Positions 12,331 to 24,800 of a stretch of 64,000 nucleotides of DNA are shown here, piece after piece. Below the pieces are notes generated by a model that saw only the letters and a program-made list of their open reading frames with translations, had not been told where the DNA came from and searched no databases. Source of the stretch: Gordionus sp. m RMFG-2023 (lineage: Eukaryota > Nematomorpha > Gordioida > Chordodea > Parachordodidae). Numbering within the stretch: the first letter of the stretch is position 1; each line of letters opens with the position of its first letter. Both the position numbers and the translations under genes were made by a program. The stretch is from positions 41,496,569 to 41,560,568 of the forward strand of contig NC_088776.1 in assembly GCF_954871325.1 (NCBI RefSeq), read 5' to 3'.

Positions 12331-12850
12331 TTAAGCCCTGCCGACCAAACTTAAATACATTATTTTATATAGAATATAGATATAATATTATAATTTTAAT
12401 AAATAGTTATTCTATTTAAAATTAACATATTAAAAATAAAATTAATTACTGAAATATATTATTTAGATTTATACACATACATTTTAAAAAGTAATTCGTT
12501 ACTTTTGACAGTTACATATTAAAAAATTTAACTAGTTAAAGTTACTAGTTACAATTTTTAAAATATAACTAGTTACAGTTATTTTTTAGCAAAAATGTAA
12601 CTAGTTACTTTATGAGTCTTAAAGAAAGTATATTTGTTGTAATATGTGTCTTCAATTTGAGATTAAATTTTGTTTAAAATAATAGAAAAGCTCTCTAAAG
12701 AAATAATAACAATGCAATATAATATTTTTTTTGTTATTCTTGATCACTTTATAATTAAATAATATATCAAAAATGATTTTTAATAAGTTTTTTCTTTCCC
12801 CTTTCTGATCTTTTTGCAAAGGTTTGCTCAAGCATAACATGGATCCAAGA

Positions 12851-13620
12851 TAGGGGTGTACCGATACCACTTTTTGGAGGCCGATCCGATATTCACGTTA
12901 TTAAATTGATATCGGCCGATTACAGATCCGATGTCATATCTAATTTTTTATTCTGTAAAGATACCAATGGTTTTAATTTTTTAATATACTTTTTATAAGT
13001 ATAACATCTATAATTTAACTATACCATAACTTATGTCATTTAAATATATTATAATGATCAGTTATATTTTATATACAATTCAATTGCAATTATATAAGTA
13101 TATAAAATATTTTTATTGTTAAATCACTTTTATATCATTAATCTATATACATAATAAGTAATAAACAAATATATTATCAAATTTGAAATAAATAATAAAA
13201 ATAATATTTAACATTAATATATCGAAGATTTCTTTTTAGAAATACCTAAATTCCCAATTTATCAGAGATCAGCCTGCGGCGATGGTAACTGTCAATATCA
13301 CCAGCTTCACTAAAACAGATTTTTAAGAGATTATCGCACTTTTATAAACAGAATGCGCAAAAAAATAACAATATGAATGTTTATTAATTAATTATTATTA
13401 TTAAAAAAATATACATAAAAATGGATTTCGATTTTATTTATAAAAATAGATGGTTTCAGATATAACTATTTTTTTTAATTTTATAACATTTTATTTTTGT
13501 TAAAGACGCCATTTTATATCGGATCGGAAAATTTTTATAATATTGGCCGATGACCGATATTTTAAAATGGGTGAAATATCGGCCCGATCCGATCGGATAA
13601 AAAATATCGGTGCATCCCTA
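12851..13620. mobile_element. Non-autonomous hAT-type element, TAGGGRTGYACCGATA ends
   Basis: Left tip TAGGGGTGTACCGATA and right tip TATCGGTGCATCCCTA are inverted repeats. An exact 8-bp duplication ATCCAAGA (12843-12850, 13621-13628) supports a hAT-type insertion. Near both ends are GATATCGGCCGAT words. There is no coding sequence. A second element with a related tip lies at 40246-40636. Confidence 0.85.
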
Positions 13621-14235
13621 ATCCAAGAGTTTGTTAATAATCTTCTTATATTTTTTTATTTCAAGAATTTTATAACATTTTATTTTTGTTAAAGACGCCA
13701 TTTTATATCGGATCGGAAAATTTTATAATATTGGCCGATAACCGATATTTTAAAATGGGTGAAATATCGGCCCGATCCGATCGGATAAAAATATCGGTGC
13801 ATCCCTAATCCAAGAGTTTGTTAATAATCTTCTTATATTTTTTTATTTCAAGAATTTTATAACATTTTATTTTTGTTAAAGACGCCATTTTATATCGGAT
13901 CGGAAAATTTTATAATATTGGCCGATAACCGATATTTTAAAATGGGTGAAATATCGGCCTTATCCGATCAGATAAAAAATATCGGTACATCCCTAATCCA
14001 AGAGTTTGTTGATAATCTTCTTTCTCATATTTTTTTATTCCAAGAATTTTATAACATTTTATTTTTGTTAAAGACGCTATTTTATATCGGATCGGATTAT
14101 AATATTGACCGATAACCGATATTTTAAAATGGATGAAATATCGGCCCGATCCAATTTGATTAAAATATCGGTACATCCCTAATCTAAGAGTTTGTTCATA
14201 ATCTTCTTTCTTAAATTTTTTTTATTTCAAGAATT
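13479..14235. repeat. Tandem array of transposon end plus flank, ~189 bp x 4
   Basis: The word taaagacgc recurs at 13501, 13690, 13877 and 14069. Each unit contains the last ~140 bp of the 12851-13620 element, its CATCCCTA tip, and ~45 bp of flank (atccaagagtttgtt to atttcaag). The flank being inside the unit shows the amplification came after insertion. Units 3 and 4 have diverged more than unit 2. Confidence 0.9.
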
Positions 14236-14890
14236 TGTTCAAATAAATCTAGTTTAAAATAATAAATATTTCTACAAATGCAAATTACCTTGATCAATAT
14301 CCCTCTTTTTAATTAATTTTTTTGCAAGATACATATGATCCTATACTAGTCGATGGTGATGCTAAATATATATAATATTATTTATATAAAATATAATACA
14401 ATCATTCCTTAAAATTGTGGATTCACGTTTACTAGTCTCCATGCATGGGATTTCAACAGCTTTGTAATAATAAAATCTTAACAAAAATTAGTTTATTTAC
14501 CATCTTCATGATAATTTTCATTTCCACTCATCTGCTCAAACATTGTTCTAGCAATATTTGCTTCCTCGATATTAGATATAACAGGATTTATTTTTTTTCA
14601 AGTTTGTATATTGTTTCCCTGGTTGTATGGTTGGAATTAGAAAGACCAAGTTATTTATTTATATTCTAAAAAAAATATATATATAACATTATTTAAATAG
14701 CATTTCAAATGTAGTTTGTCGCTTTGAAAATAACAAAATGTTTTGTAATTTGATTTCTATGTTTAATGCGATCAAATGTGGCGGGAATGTCGTGTCGCGT
14801 CGCAAAAGCTCACTATGAATAGTCATTGGTAATTACACATATTTGTATTTTGTCGTGTCGCTGTCGCTCTCTACTTTGAATGCACCTTTA

Positions 14891-15073
14891 GTTACCTTTA
14901 GCCAGTTAAATTTTTGCGAAAAAATAACGAATTAATTAGGTTTTATTAGTTACGTATTTTGACATTTAATAGTTAGTTTTAAAATATGTTATAATATTAT
15001 ATATATTATTTATTATCTTTTATAATGATGATTTTCCAAATTTGAAAGGATTATTTATTAAATATAATGTATA
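14891..15073. other. A+T-rich spacer
   Basis: Nothing recognisable between the Harbinger right end and the next MITE. Confidence 0.4.
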
Positions 15074-15430
15074 TGTTAACGTCAATGTGTTTTTTCCGGC
15101 AATGTGTTATTTTTTCAACTTGAAATCATTTTTTGAGCGCGTTTTTTAAAATTTAAAAATCTTATTTTACCCGAAATACATTCCATCATGTTTGGAATTC
15201 CTATCTTATGAATTATAGAGAATTTTGCTGTTAACCTTTGAGTCATTTATAATTTATATAAGAAATTTATGGAAAGTTTAATATAAATTTTATTAAGTTT
15301 CTAAAGTTATGATTTAAAGTTAAAAAAATAACAAATTGCCGGAAAAAACACATTGATGCTAACATACATATTTTAAAGTTGAAAAAATAACAAATTGCCG
15401 GAAAAAACACATTGATGCTAACAAACATAT
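15074..15430. mobile_element. MITE with TGTTARC ends, copy 1 (tail duplicated)
   Basis: Left tip tgttaacgtcaatgtgtttt continues ttccggcaatgtgttatttt; the right tip is its inverse (aaaaacacattgatgctaaca). The last ~65 bp (gttgaaaaaataacaaattg ... cacattgatgctaaca) is repeated in tandem to about 15423. An inverted second copy is at 63086-63376. Confidence 0.75.
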
Positions 15431-16787
15431 ATATTAAAGCGCCCCTTGATAACGTTTATTTAATCTAAGGAAGCTTCTTTTAGAGTTAAAGTCAAATAAA
15501 AATCTATTAAGCTCAAAAAAATAAATATTATATTGTTATTTGTAAAAATTTTAATGATATAAAAAAACTTACTTTAAAAATGATGGGTTATATAAATTAT
15601 TTATTAAGTAACTTACAATGTTAATAGTTACTAGTACTTCTAAAATTTAAACCTTGAACTAGTCACCTTTTAATAACAATGGTATTTTTTATATTTATAA
15701 AGATAGCCGCCAACATAAATGAATTGATAAAAAATGACATGCAACTCAAATAAAAATGGCTGAATATATTTGAAGCGACAATACAATATAAATAATAATG
15801 GTCACCAATATATTAAAATGATATAAAGATATTTCATATATATAAAAACTTGACCTTAAATATATTTAACAAATCTTATAACGCAGCATTCTTCTAGTAA
15901 TGGGTATTCCCCTCATATAGCTGCATATCCATTGTGAACCGAATACCTTACAAAATGAATAAGGTATTCAATATTCATCTCCTTAACGATACACCGTTCA
16001 AAATTCCGAAATGAATTATAAAGGTAGTATAAAAAAATTTAAAATGTCGGCCTTTAATTTTTTTAGACCTAATATTTAATTGCACATATTATAACTATTT
16101 TCACGAAATATACTTTAATGTCCCATCCTATATTAATATTTCTAAGGCTAAAGATTAAAAGAAATCGGACCGAAATATACAAATGTTTGATAAAATGCAT
16201 GCAATGTAAAAGAAATCTTAAATTGCCACGTAGGATTAATCTACATTCGAAATAAATCAATAGTATTTTTCATCACGTGTTTTTTTTGTCTGGCTTACTC
16301 CTCTGTAATCGTCAAAATTATATCAAATCTTTTTTTATTATGTAAAAAATGTGGTGATTGAAAATTGATTGTTATAGTTACAATTGATATTAAAATGCAT
16401 TATTTGAAATTTAGGGCAAAACGCAAACGCATCAATTTGGATTTTTATTTTGATATTTTGTTTTGTTTATTTTATCTACCAAAGCCAAGATTTTGATATT
16501 AATTTTAGGAAATGTCATATTGATTTTACATCAACAAAAAAAATGATATTAAAAAAATAAAATAAATTTAAAACGATTATGTCGTTTTTAATTATACAAA
16601 GCTTTCCCTTTTTAAAATATGAAATGAACCGATCCGAACCTTTAGAAATGGCATTTTCTTGTTTTCATTTTAAATTAATTTCAAAAAATAAAATCTAAAA
16701 ATTTAATTTCATTTTATTGAAAAATGGTTTCAAAACAAATTAACGAATAAAATTATTTTTTGTCATAATATTATAAAATGTAATATA
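15431..16787. other. A+T-rich intergenic DNA
   Basis: Low-complexity A/T sequence. The open frame on the minus strand at 16069-16260 shows no family resemblance. Confidence 0.4.
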
Positions 16788-17964
16788 CAGGCGCGTAGTC
16801 ATTTGGGAGGGAAGGGAGTAAAAGAAAATCCCCCCCCCCAGCCTTAGCAAGAATTTTTGAAAAAAATAAAAGGTTTTTATGAATTGTGATTTGCAAAGTA
16901 TTATATTATTCTATTTTAAATTTTATTTAAATATTTCTTCCGTGTATATATTAATATCTTATACCAAGAAAATTTAAAGTATACATTCTTATATTTTTCA
17001 CTGATAGCTATAAGAAAATTTTATCAACTAAAAAACTTGAAAGTATATAATTTAATATAAAAAATATATAACCCAAACACAATAATAATTTTAGAAAATG
17101 TAATATAATTTGCACCTAGACAAGCAAATTGGTCCAACATTAACATGAACTTAATTGAGGATTACTATAAGATAACCATTTTTATTCCACTTTTGGATAC
17201 ATTTTTTGGCCCATATAAATGAATAATGTGTGATTCATCAAATAGCTCCATCCATATACAAATACGATTACTTGGAAATCCTTCAAAGGTTATACTAAAT
17301 TAAAAAATAAATTATTTAGCTCAATTTAATTTAGAGGATATAAATGTACCTGGAGGTCAATTAATTTCAGAATTTATATCTTGGTGGGAAAGATTAATTT
17401 TATTAGGTACATGGTAGCATTGCATACTTTAAAATATATTTTGGAGTTTTTCCAAATATATTCTACTGTTTATATTATCAACAATTACAAGTACAAATCA
17501 GAAGACCATTTCTTCATTACGGAGAATAAAAACTTATCTCAAGTACATCAGCAAATCGATTGAATGGATTAGCTCTACATAAAATACATAGAGATTTAGT
17601 CCTCAACACAGAACAACCTAGAAAAACTGGCGCAATCACCCAGAAGATTAAGTTTCCGATTATGAACTATAATTTTATTAACTTTTTAAATTATATATAT
17701 GATGTTTAATTCTATATTTTTTTGTGATTTAAATTACACATCGGTTTATATAGCTATTTAATATTCCTCTTAAATATTTTGTAATTGTATCTTCCAATAT
17801 TTTATTATCTGTGTTCGAAATTGTCATTTTTTAAAATATGATTAGTTCTAATAAACTTTATATTAGTTCTAATAATTTTTTAATTTTCCATAAAAAAATA
17901 ATTTCAATATAAAAAGGTTATCCTCCCCCCTCCCCCTTATAGGAAATTTCTGGTTACGTTTCTG
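16788..17964 (+). mobile_element. hAT (ZMYM1-like) transposon fossil
   Basis: Left tip CAGGCGCGTAGTCATTTGGG and right tip TGGTTACGTTTCTG are degraded inverted repeats of the CAGTGGCGTAG type, each next to G or C runs. Inside, in order: NLIEDYYKITIFIPLLDTFF, FNLEDINVPGGQLISEFISW, and near 17560 RLNGLALHKIHRDLVLNTEQ, the C-terminal segment of ZMYM1-like hAT transposases. Flanks gtaatata/gtatataa could be a decayed duplication. Several frame breaks and loss of the N-terminal half make it inactive. Confidence 0.72.
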
Positions 17965-19115
17965 GTATATAAAATCAGGCAGAAGGGTACCACAAAAATC
18001 TTGAACCCTCCCCGCATAAAAAACAAAAAATATGATGTTATCCCTATTCATAATTTGTGCCCCTATATCTGGTAAATTTGGCTTAGGCTCTTATGTCCAG
18101 GGGGTGACGGATCATATTACTTTTTTAAAATTTGTCAAACTAAGACAATCTATATTATTATTATAATAGTATTTCCCCTTAATAAACATGAATATATTTA
18201 AAATTAAATGGCTATTATTATTTTTTATTACTTTTACACATCATTTTAAATATTAATAACAAGTGTTGTTTTTTTATAAATTTATTATTATATGCGATAA
18301 AATGATTATATTTTGATTGGCAGCTGTAGCTAGACTCTTGACTGATGAAGTAAGGCTAACTAATTGATCGGGATTCTATTTCAGATTGACCAGGTTTTTT
18401 CTGAAACCAACCCCTTGAACAAGGCAATGTTTAAAGAAAGGGTCGTCAGATATCCACTAGGGTTAATATTTTATATTAAAAAAATGGTTGAAATTTTGTT
18501 TTAAAAAAATGCTATTCGGTGTCTGGAACTATCCAATAATGTTACCCTTTAACCAGAAGTTGGTTTCAGAAAAAATTTAATACAGTACAAATCAAACCCT
18601 GGTTCCCTCTGGGTACATCTGTCATTCATAATATAATTTTTTTGAATATAATAATTTTACGAAGAACAACACATTACATCGCGAATGTGCACGTTTTTTT
18701 AATAAAAATTGATGTAAAAACAGTACATACCTGCTGGACATTATATATAGACTAATATTTTTATACAATTCAAACTTGATTTATATATTTTTATTCAAAA
18801 GATAAATCCACCTTAATTGAGTCATCTAAAAAAGTATTTTACATTAAGATACGATGGTGTAAGATGGATAGAAGGAAAAGAGTGAAATACAGAAGGGGAT
18901 TAAAATTAATTACTACATACGTAGGTTATGCATTTTTGAGTTATGTTTCATTGATAACATGAATTCATTTTATTGTTTATTATGTAGCCTTAATTTTGGC
19001 ATGACAATGACACGCCTAGTAAGTAATTGACGACTAGTATTTAACATTGCAAAAAATTATTCACACATACATCACAGATGATATATTTGATTTAAATAAA
19101 ATGGGAAAATTATTT
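17965..19115. other. Intergenic DNA with a possible foldback repeat
   Basis: At 18385-18410 ttttttctgaaaccaac has its inverse gttggtttcagaaaaaa near 18562, suggesting a decayed inverted-repeat element of ~250 bp. Otherwise A/T-rich without features. Confidence 0.45.
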
Positions 19116-19598
19116 GTCAAATTTGAGATCCTCCTTCTTATGATTATCTTTTAGCCTTTCTAATCTGAGCCACATTTGATTGCTAAATTTCTTATTTATT
19201 TAAGATGGACACTAAATAAATTAAACAAAATTGTTCTCTTCTATTATATTCACATCCTCCCTTCACAAAATGACCATTAGTCAAATTTGAGATCCTTACT
19301 CTTATGATTATCTTTTAGCCTTTCTAATCTGAACCACATTTGATTGCTAAATTTCTTATTTATTTAAGATGGACACTAAATAAATTAAACAAAATTGTTC
19401 TCTTCTATTATATTCACATCCTCCCTTCACAAAATGACCATTAGTCAAATTTGAGATCCTTACTCTTATGATTATCTTTTAGCCTTTCTAATCTGAACCA
19501 CATTTGATTGCTAAATTTGATATTTATTTAAGATGGACACTAAATAAATTAAACAAAATTGTTCTCTTCTATTATATTCATATCCTCCCTCCACAATC
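19116..19598. repeat. 164-bp tandem repeat, about 3 copies
   Basis: Units start at gtcaaatttgagatcc (19116, 19280, 19444). They differ by a handful of bases; copies 2 and 3 share gatccttactc where copy 1 has gatcctccttc. Confidence 0.93.
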
Positions 19599-20094
19599 TC
19601 CATAAAACATGATCGTTTTCTTATCTTTCTAATCCATTTAAAATTTAAGGAGACTATATAGTGTAATGTTAATTTTTTGCTCTTTACGAGAGTCGAACCA
19701 CAACCCTCCCGTTTCAAAGGATAAAATTTAAAAAATTGATTATATATATATATTAATTAATAGCTGATATTTTTAAAATTTTGCCTTTATTATCATATTA
19801 AATTGGATTAATTAGCTAATATTTTTATAATTTTGCCTTTATTACCATATTGCCTAATTTTTTGTGACATAATAATTTTGAAAATTTTTTCCCAAGCCAA
19901 GATAGGTAAATCTCTAAAAACCATATCTATTTTTTATACTTTTCAAGGGCATTTATTGTTTTCATTATTTATGGGCTAGATAGATTAATGATAGGTATTG
20001 CCTTTAGGTAGTAACTATCAAATTTGTATTTTTAATTTAGATAGTTTACGAAATTTATTTATAATATATATTTAAAAAATCGTTAATTTTGCAA

Positions 20095-20260
20095 AGCGTC
20101 TGTGGCCTAATCAGCAAGAGCCTCGCTTACCAATCCGATGGTTATGGGTTCGAATCCCAGCAAGCAAAGATCATATTTTTTTTCTTAATCCAATTTGGTG
20201 GTTCCGTCCTTGGTGGATGATATATAGGAGGCCGGACTCGACCACGTGATTCCTTTATAA
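20095..20260 (+). repeat. tRNA-headed SINE-like repeat
   Basis: The head has an A-box-like tggcctaatcagcaagagc and a perfect B box ggttcgaatcc spaced as in a tRNA promoter. The acceptor arms do not pair, so this is not a functional tRNA. A unique GC-richer body follows (ggtggttccgtccttggtgg ... ggccggactcgaccacgtg). Confidence 0.6.
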
Positions 20261-21356
20261 TATATGTTAAATAGGGTCTTATTATATTTTAATAAATTTT
20301 GGTCGGTATTTAGCAAATTAGGTTGGTATTTAGAAAATCCCTATGCGTTGAGTAGTATCTGTCTGAAATTTTTTTTGCAGACATAACCAGGCCTCAAAAA
20401 ACCAAGTCCCTTGCAATTTTCAAAAAATTTTGCCATTTATTTCTATTGTAATTTAACAACCTGCAGGTCTAATAAATATAGTATAATATATATAAAGCAA
20501 ATGTTCGTTTTCAAAAATCAAGCTACACTTAATTTAAGTGTAAACTATAAAAAATTTTTTAAATTATATGGTTGATAAAGTATTTTATTTGAGTACCGAA
20601 TTATCATTTATACATCAAAATTTTAAGCCAAAAATATTTAAACGCAATATACATAATAATTTAATAATATCTAACTATCGATTTTTAACCGAATAACTAC
20701 TATTTTCCTACTTTCTACCTTTCTTTTTTGTCGTTATATAAGAACATAAACAATATCCTAAACCGGAAATTAAATTTTATATAATTTAAGTCTTATTGAT
20801 TTACAAATTAATTTCATTTTTTGAAAATATATTTGGTAAATATGTGCGGAGCCCATTAAACTGACCGAGAATAGCTTGGGATTATTGTTATTTCAATTAG
20901 ATACCAAGTTAAAAGAATGTAAAAAATAAAAAAATATTGAAAAAAAATATGGTTATCTTTTAAGCATTAATATTTCTGAACCTTTGAATTTCATAATTCG
21001 AGTTTATTTGAAAATGACCTTTTATAATGCTTGATTTTTAAAATAAAAATTAATATTAACATCATCACTTTTAAATACAAAATTTAACATTAAATTTAAA
21101 TCGTAGTTATTAGTTGAATTTATTAAAACCTAAATTTTATCATTTAAAAAAAATTACTACATTTAGACTCATCATTTCTTCGAATTACCAAATTTACTGT
21201 TAACTTCACAAAAAGATTTTTGCGATTACTTGAACTGCTCAAAAAAAGGTTCAGAATATTTAATTTAGACAAAAAACGCTGATAGTCGTAATATAGCAAA
21301 TATTATAAATATCAATCCATAGTTTAAAATAGATAAATAAGTTAAAGTGAAGAAGA
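20261..21356. other. 5' flank of PDE8
   Basis: A/T-rich. It should contain the promoter and any 5' leader, but I see no convincing TATA/Inr or CpG-rich block that would fix a transcription start. Confidence 0.4.
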
Positions 21357-21815
21357 ATGGGTTGCATGCCCACTAAAATAAGCTCTAATTGTAATGATCA
21401 TCTATCACCATCTCCCCGATTGGGAAATAATAATGATGGATCCTATCCGGAATACGTAGACACCACTCGCCTATCGGCTCACGAAGATTCACCCCAACCT
21501 CAACACAACGCTCTGACCTCGGGTTCTAAGAACGGCCAAAATAGGTATAAACTACACAAATATGGGTTAAATAATAGATCGAACAGTAAGAAAATGGAAA
21601 ATGATCGAAGTGGTAATGAGTTGGCCAGACTCAGTCAGGGTGACAACAGACTGCCACCAAAACCAATGGATGTTTCTAAACTTATACCTAATTTTAAATC
21701 TTCTACTACGGAAGATATCGATTATAGCCTTGTCCCGGATAGCAAACGGTTAACTGAACGCCGGGGCACCAATAACGCCGAAACTCAGACAACCCTTTCC
21801 CCTCATCCACTAAAG
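21357..21815 (+). CDS. PDE8: PDE8 exon 1: myristoylation-type N-terminus
   Basis: Encodes 153 residues starting MGCMPTK. Vertebrate PDE8 starts MGCAPS, and a Gly-2/Cys-3 pair is the usual signal for N-myristoylation plus palmitoylation, which suggests membrane anchoring. The rest is Ser/Asn/Pro-rich and probably disordered. The donor AAAG|GTATGC lies in phase 0. The ATG at 21357 is chosen because it creates the MGC start. Confidence 0.9.
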
Positions 21816-24800
21816 GTATGCCATATTTTGCTTTCGTTTAATATTTAACACTATGCTTAAAAAGTTTTCATTGATTTTGGATTAGTTAAGAAAAAGGATT
21901 ATGTGGAATGTTGAATGGGCTAATTGTTTTGATATAATTTTTTTATTTATTTTACATTATCTTTAAAAATTTTGTATGTAATACTATATGATATCGTTTC
22001 TTGATATTTCTTCTCGTTCAATTAATTTACTTTTAAAATTTAAAAAAAAATAATATGAGAACTTTTGATATTTCGATATTTATTCTTTACTGTTCTAATT
22101 AAGCTAACCTATATTTTATTCATGTTTTAACATTGTTTGCGATCATTCTATAATTTATAAGTTTTTCTAAAGAATTATCAATGAATGACTATATTAGAGA
22201 CATGTAGTCTGACCCACCAGTCGGGCTTTAAAATCATTCTTTTAGCCTAGGCTGACTGTATAAAATTACAAACCCTAACCGGGCTATAAAGACGTAACAT
22301 TTTTGCAGGCATCTGAATATTATTATTATATTAAAATTTTAGGTTATATTCATTGACTTGGAAGCATTGCATATTTAAAAAAATCCAAATAATGATTAAT
22401 ATTGGTAAGATTTATCTTACCCTATGTCCAAATCTGTTTTTTTTTCTAAATATGTAAAGAAGGAGATATTATAACAAGTGGTTCTCTTTTTCTGTGATAT
22501 TGGAAAACCATATGATTTAAAAAATAATTTATATAGGGTTTTGAGCCTACCTACATAAAATAAAAAAATATTATATGCTAATTAAAATTATTCTTGATTA
22601 AAATATAAACTTTCATTTTGTTTGTTTCTTTCTAATCCCTTTATATATGCAGATTTTTTTCCCCAAATCATTGGAGGAAAATAATTTTCCTTCCAGTTGT
22701 ATCCAGAACTTTTCAAATCTATGGTTTATAATCTTCTCCGTTAAAAACCACGGACTAGAACGTTTTGAAATATCTTAAACTGGAAGATTAAAGTTTTTTT
22801 TGTTATTCATATTTTTTAATGGATACGCGAATTTTTATTTCTTTAAGCTAATCTTGATTGAAATTAATAATTTTATTTCTCATTTTATTTTACAAATACA
22901 TACACCCAAAACTAATGCCTAGAAAAACGATGATCATTGGCATTTAGGACCTATGGTTATCAAGGAGCGCCAAATGAATGTAAAAAAACAAATAAATTAT
23001 TTTAATAAATTTATATCACATAATTTATATATAGTTTTTATAATATTCGGCCGACCCGGCCTGGGTATTTAAAAATTTTTTTTACCCAGCCTGGCCTGGG
23101 TCTATTAAAAAAATTTAAATACGACCTGCTAAGGCCGAGCCTTCATCTGGTATATATCTCTAGACTTATTCCACAAGATTTGCATGCCTTAAATTAACGG
23201 CATCACCGATAGCGTAAATTATAATTTAGGTGTGCTCAAAAAAACATTTTGCTTAAATAAAATATAGTCAGATTAAATTTTAAACTGTTAAAGCCCCTCC
23301 TCTGTAACGCCACTGTTCAGTATCGATTTATCTAGGATTTTAAGAGTAATTTTAAGAAAAACTTCCCCTCTTCCAGTATTATTTATTGAGTATACATTCT
23401 GACGTAAGCGTATTGGGAATTCTATCTAAATAAATATTATCATCCTATTTTTCCATGTTATGGAACTCTCCTCGTTTCGAGCACATCGGCCACCGGGCAT
23501 GTTTCGTAATTACTTAAAAATTCATATCATGTTAAAACATCATTCAGATTGATTTTATTTGGTTTATGTACGATGTATGACTCACATTTTCTTGATTGTA
23601 ATTTGGGTAAGGGAATCGTATGATGTACTATTTATTTCACGAGGTACGCTTCTATTTTTTTTATTTGAAATTAAATTGAGCTGAATGAAGATAAGAAGCT
23701 AAAAAAATATTTGTTCTACCTACTTTTTCCATAAGCAGTAAGCTAAATTTTTTAACTGATAAATTCCAGCCTACTCAATTTCCACACTTTATAAATATAC
23801 CAGATATTATATAATTTTTTTAAAACTCATTATATTTCTCCCACTTAAAAAAATCATGAAAGAAATATATTTAAAAATCTGTCGTTCGTCGTTCCTCAAA
23901 TTTCTATATTTTTTTATTTTTACATATTTCGTATTTAAAAAAAATGAAATTATGTCATAAAATATAAAAAAATTAAATGAGACAGATTAAAAGCATTAGT
24001 ATTTAATTTATAAATGATAGATAATGACAACGACGTATTCAAAATGAATTATATTATAATTAACTTGAGAAATGATACCAATGAGTAAGTAGTAGGTTGA
24101 CTCTAAAATCTTAGTGAGTACGGAATTTATATATATCTGAAGAATCGATGGAGTCTCTTTTTTATGTTAATTTATCATAAAAGGAATCCTGAAAATAAAA
24201 ACTATAGTTTTCAGAAAAATCGAATATAACTGAAAATTCTCCCGATCTAAAATCAATTGCATTTCTCTTTAATGATTAAAATTGATTTTTTAGTTCGAGG
24301 AATCCTGGGCAAAATTTAAATGTTTTAAAATCGCAATCAGGATGAGCTTGTTGATACCTTATATATTATAAAAGTTTAAATTTTTTTTAAATATTTATAA
24401 TTTACTTAAATTCCCCCCCCCCCTCCCCGCCTTTCATATACACATTTTAAATCTTTACATTCTTTTAACTATTAATCTATACAATATGATGGATTTTGAC
24501 TTGTATATTACTTTACAAATTACTGGTTTAAAATATTTAAAAATTTTTGCATTTATTTTCAGCCTCAGCTTAACTTATCTATGTTCCACTCAACTTGAAA
24601 TTTTTCAAAACAATCTTATATTTATAAGAATATAAAATTTGAAAGAAAGAAAAATATCGATTGGTTTTCTGGTAACCTTTCTTTTTTATTTTCCGGTTTT
24701 TGTTATTTAAAGTTATTTTAAGCCCTATTGAACGATATGTCATTCTATTGGCTGTATAATGAAATTTAAATTATCAACCTAATTATATCCAGTCAGAGAT

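Larger units (their letters stand above)
10305..12620. mobile_element. 2.3-kb insertion with TAACTAGTTAC-rich ends
   Basis: Both ends are clusters of taactagttac/gttactagtta words (10320-10440 and 12490-12615) in mirror arrangement. The segment is flanked by an exact 20-bp direct repeat aaagaaagtatatttgttgt (10285-10304 and 12621-12640). Inside lie a copy of the GC-rich repeat and a retroelement fragment. The flanking repeat is longer than usual DNA-transposon duplications, so the class is open. Confidence 0.6.
9459..14887 (+). mobile_element. PIF/Harbinger transposon enlarged by nested insertions
   Basis: Terminal repeats of at least 37 bp: GGGTGCATTCACAGTAGAAA at the left and its complement ending TTTGAATGCACCT at the right, both continuing CGACAGCGACACGACA. 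The 3-bp duplication TTA (9456-9458, 14888-14890) is the Harbinger hallmark. A decayed DDE nuclease lies at 9600-10200. A minus-strand fragment EEANIARTMFEQMSGNENY near 14500 may be the accessory Myb/SANT-type protein. A 2.3-kb insertion (10305-12620) and a 770-bp hAT-type element (12851-13620), plus a tandem array, account for the large size. Confidence 0.85.

Noticed and set aside
9459-14887. Regularly spaced repeats at 13479-14235 as a CRISPR array
   Set aside because: Units are contiguous 189-bp tandem copies without unique spacers, in a eukaryotic transposon.
20095-20168. Functional tRNA gene
   Set aside because: B box is perfect but the acceptor arms cannot pair; better explained as a SINE head.
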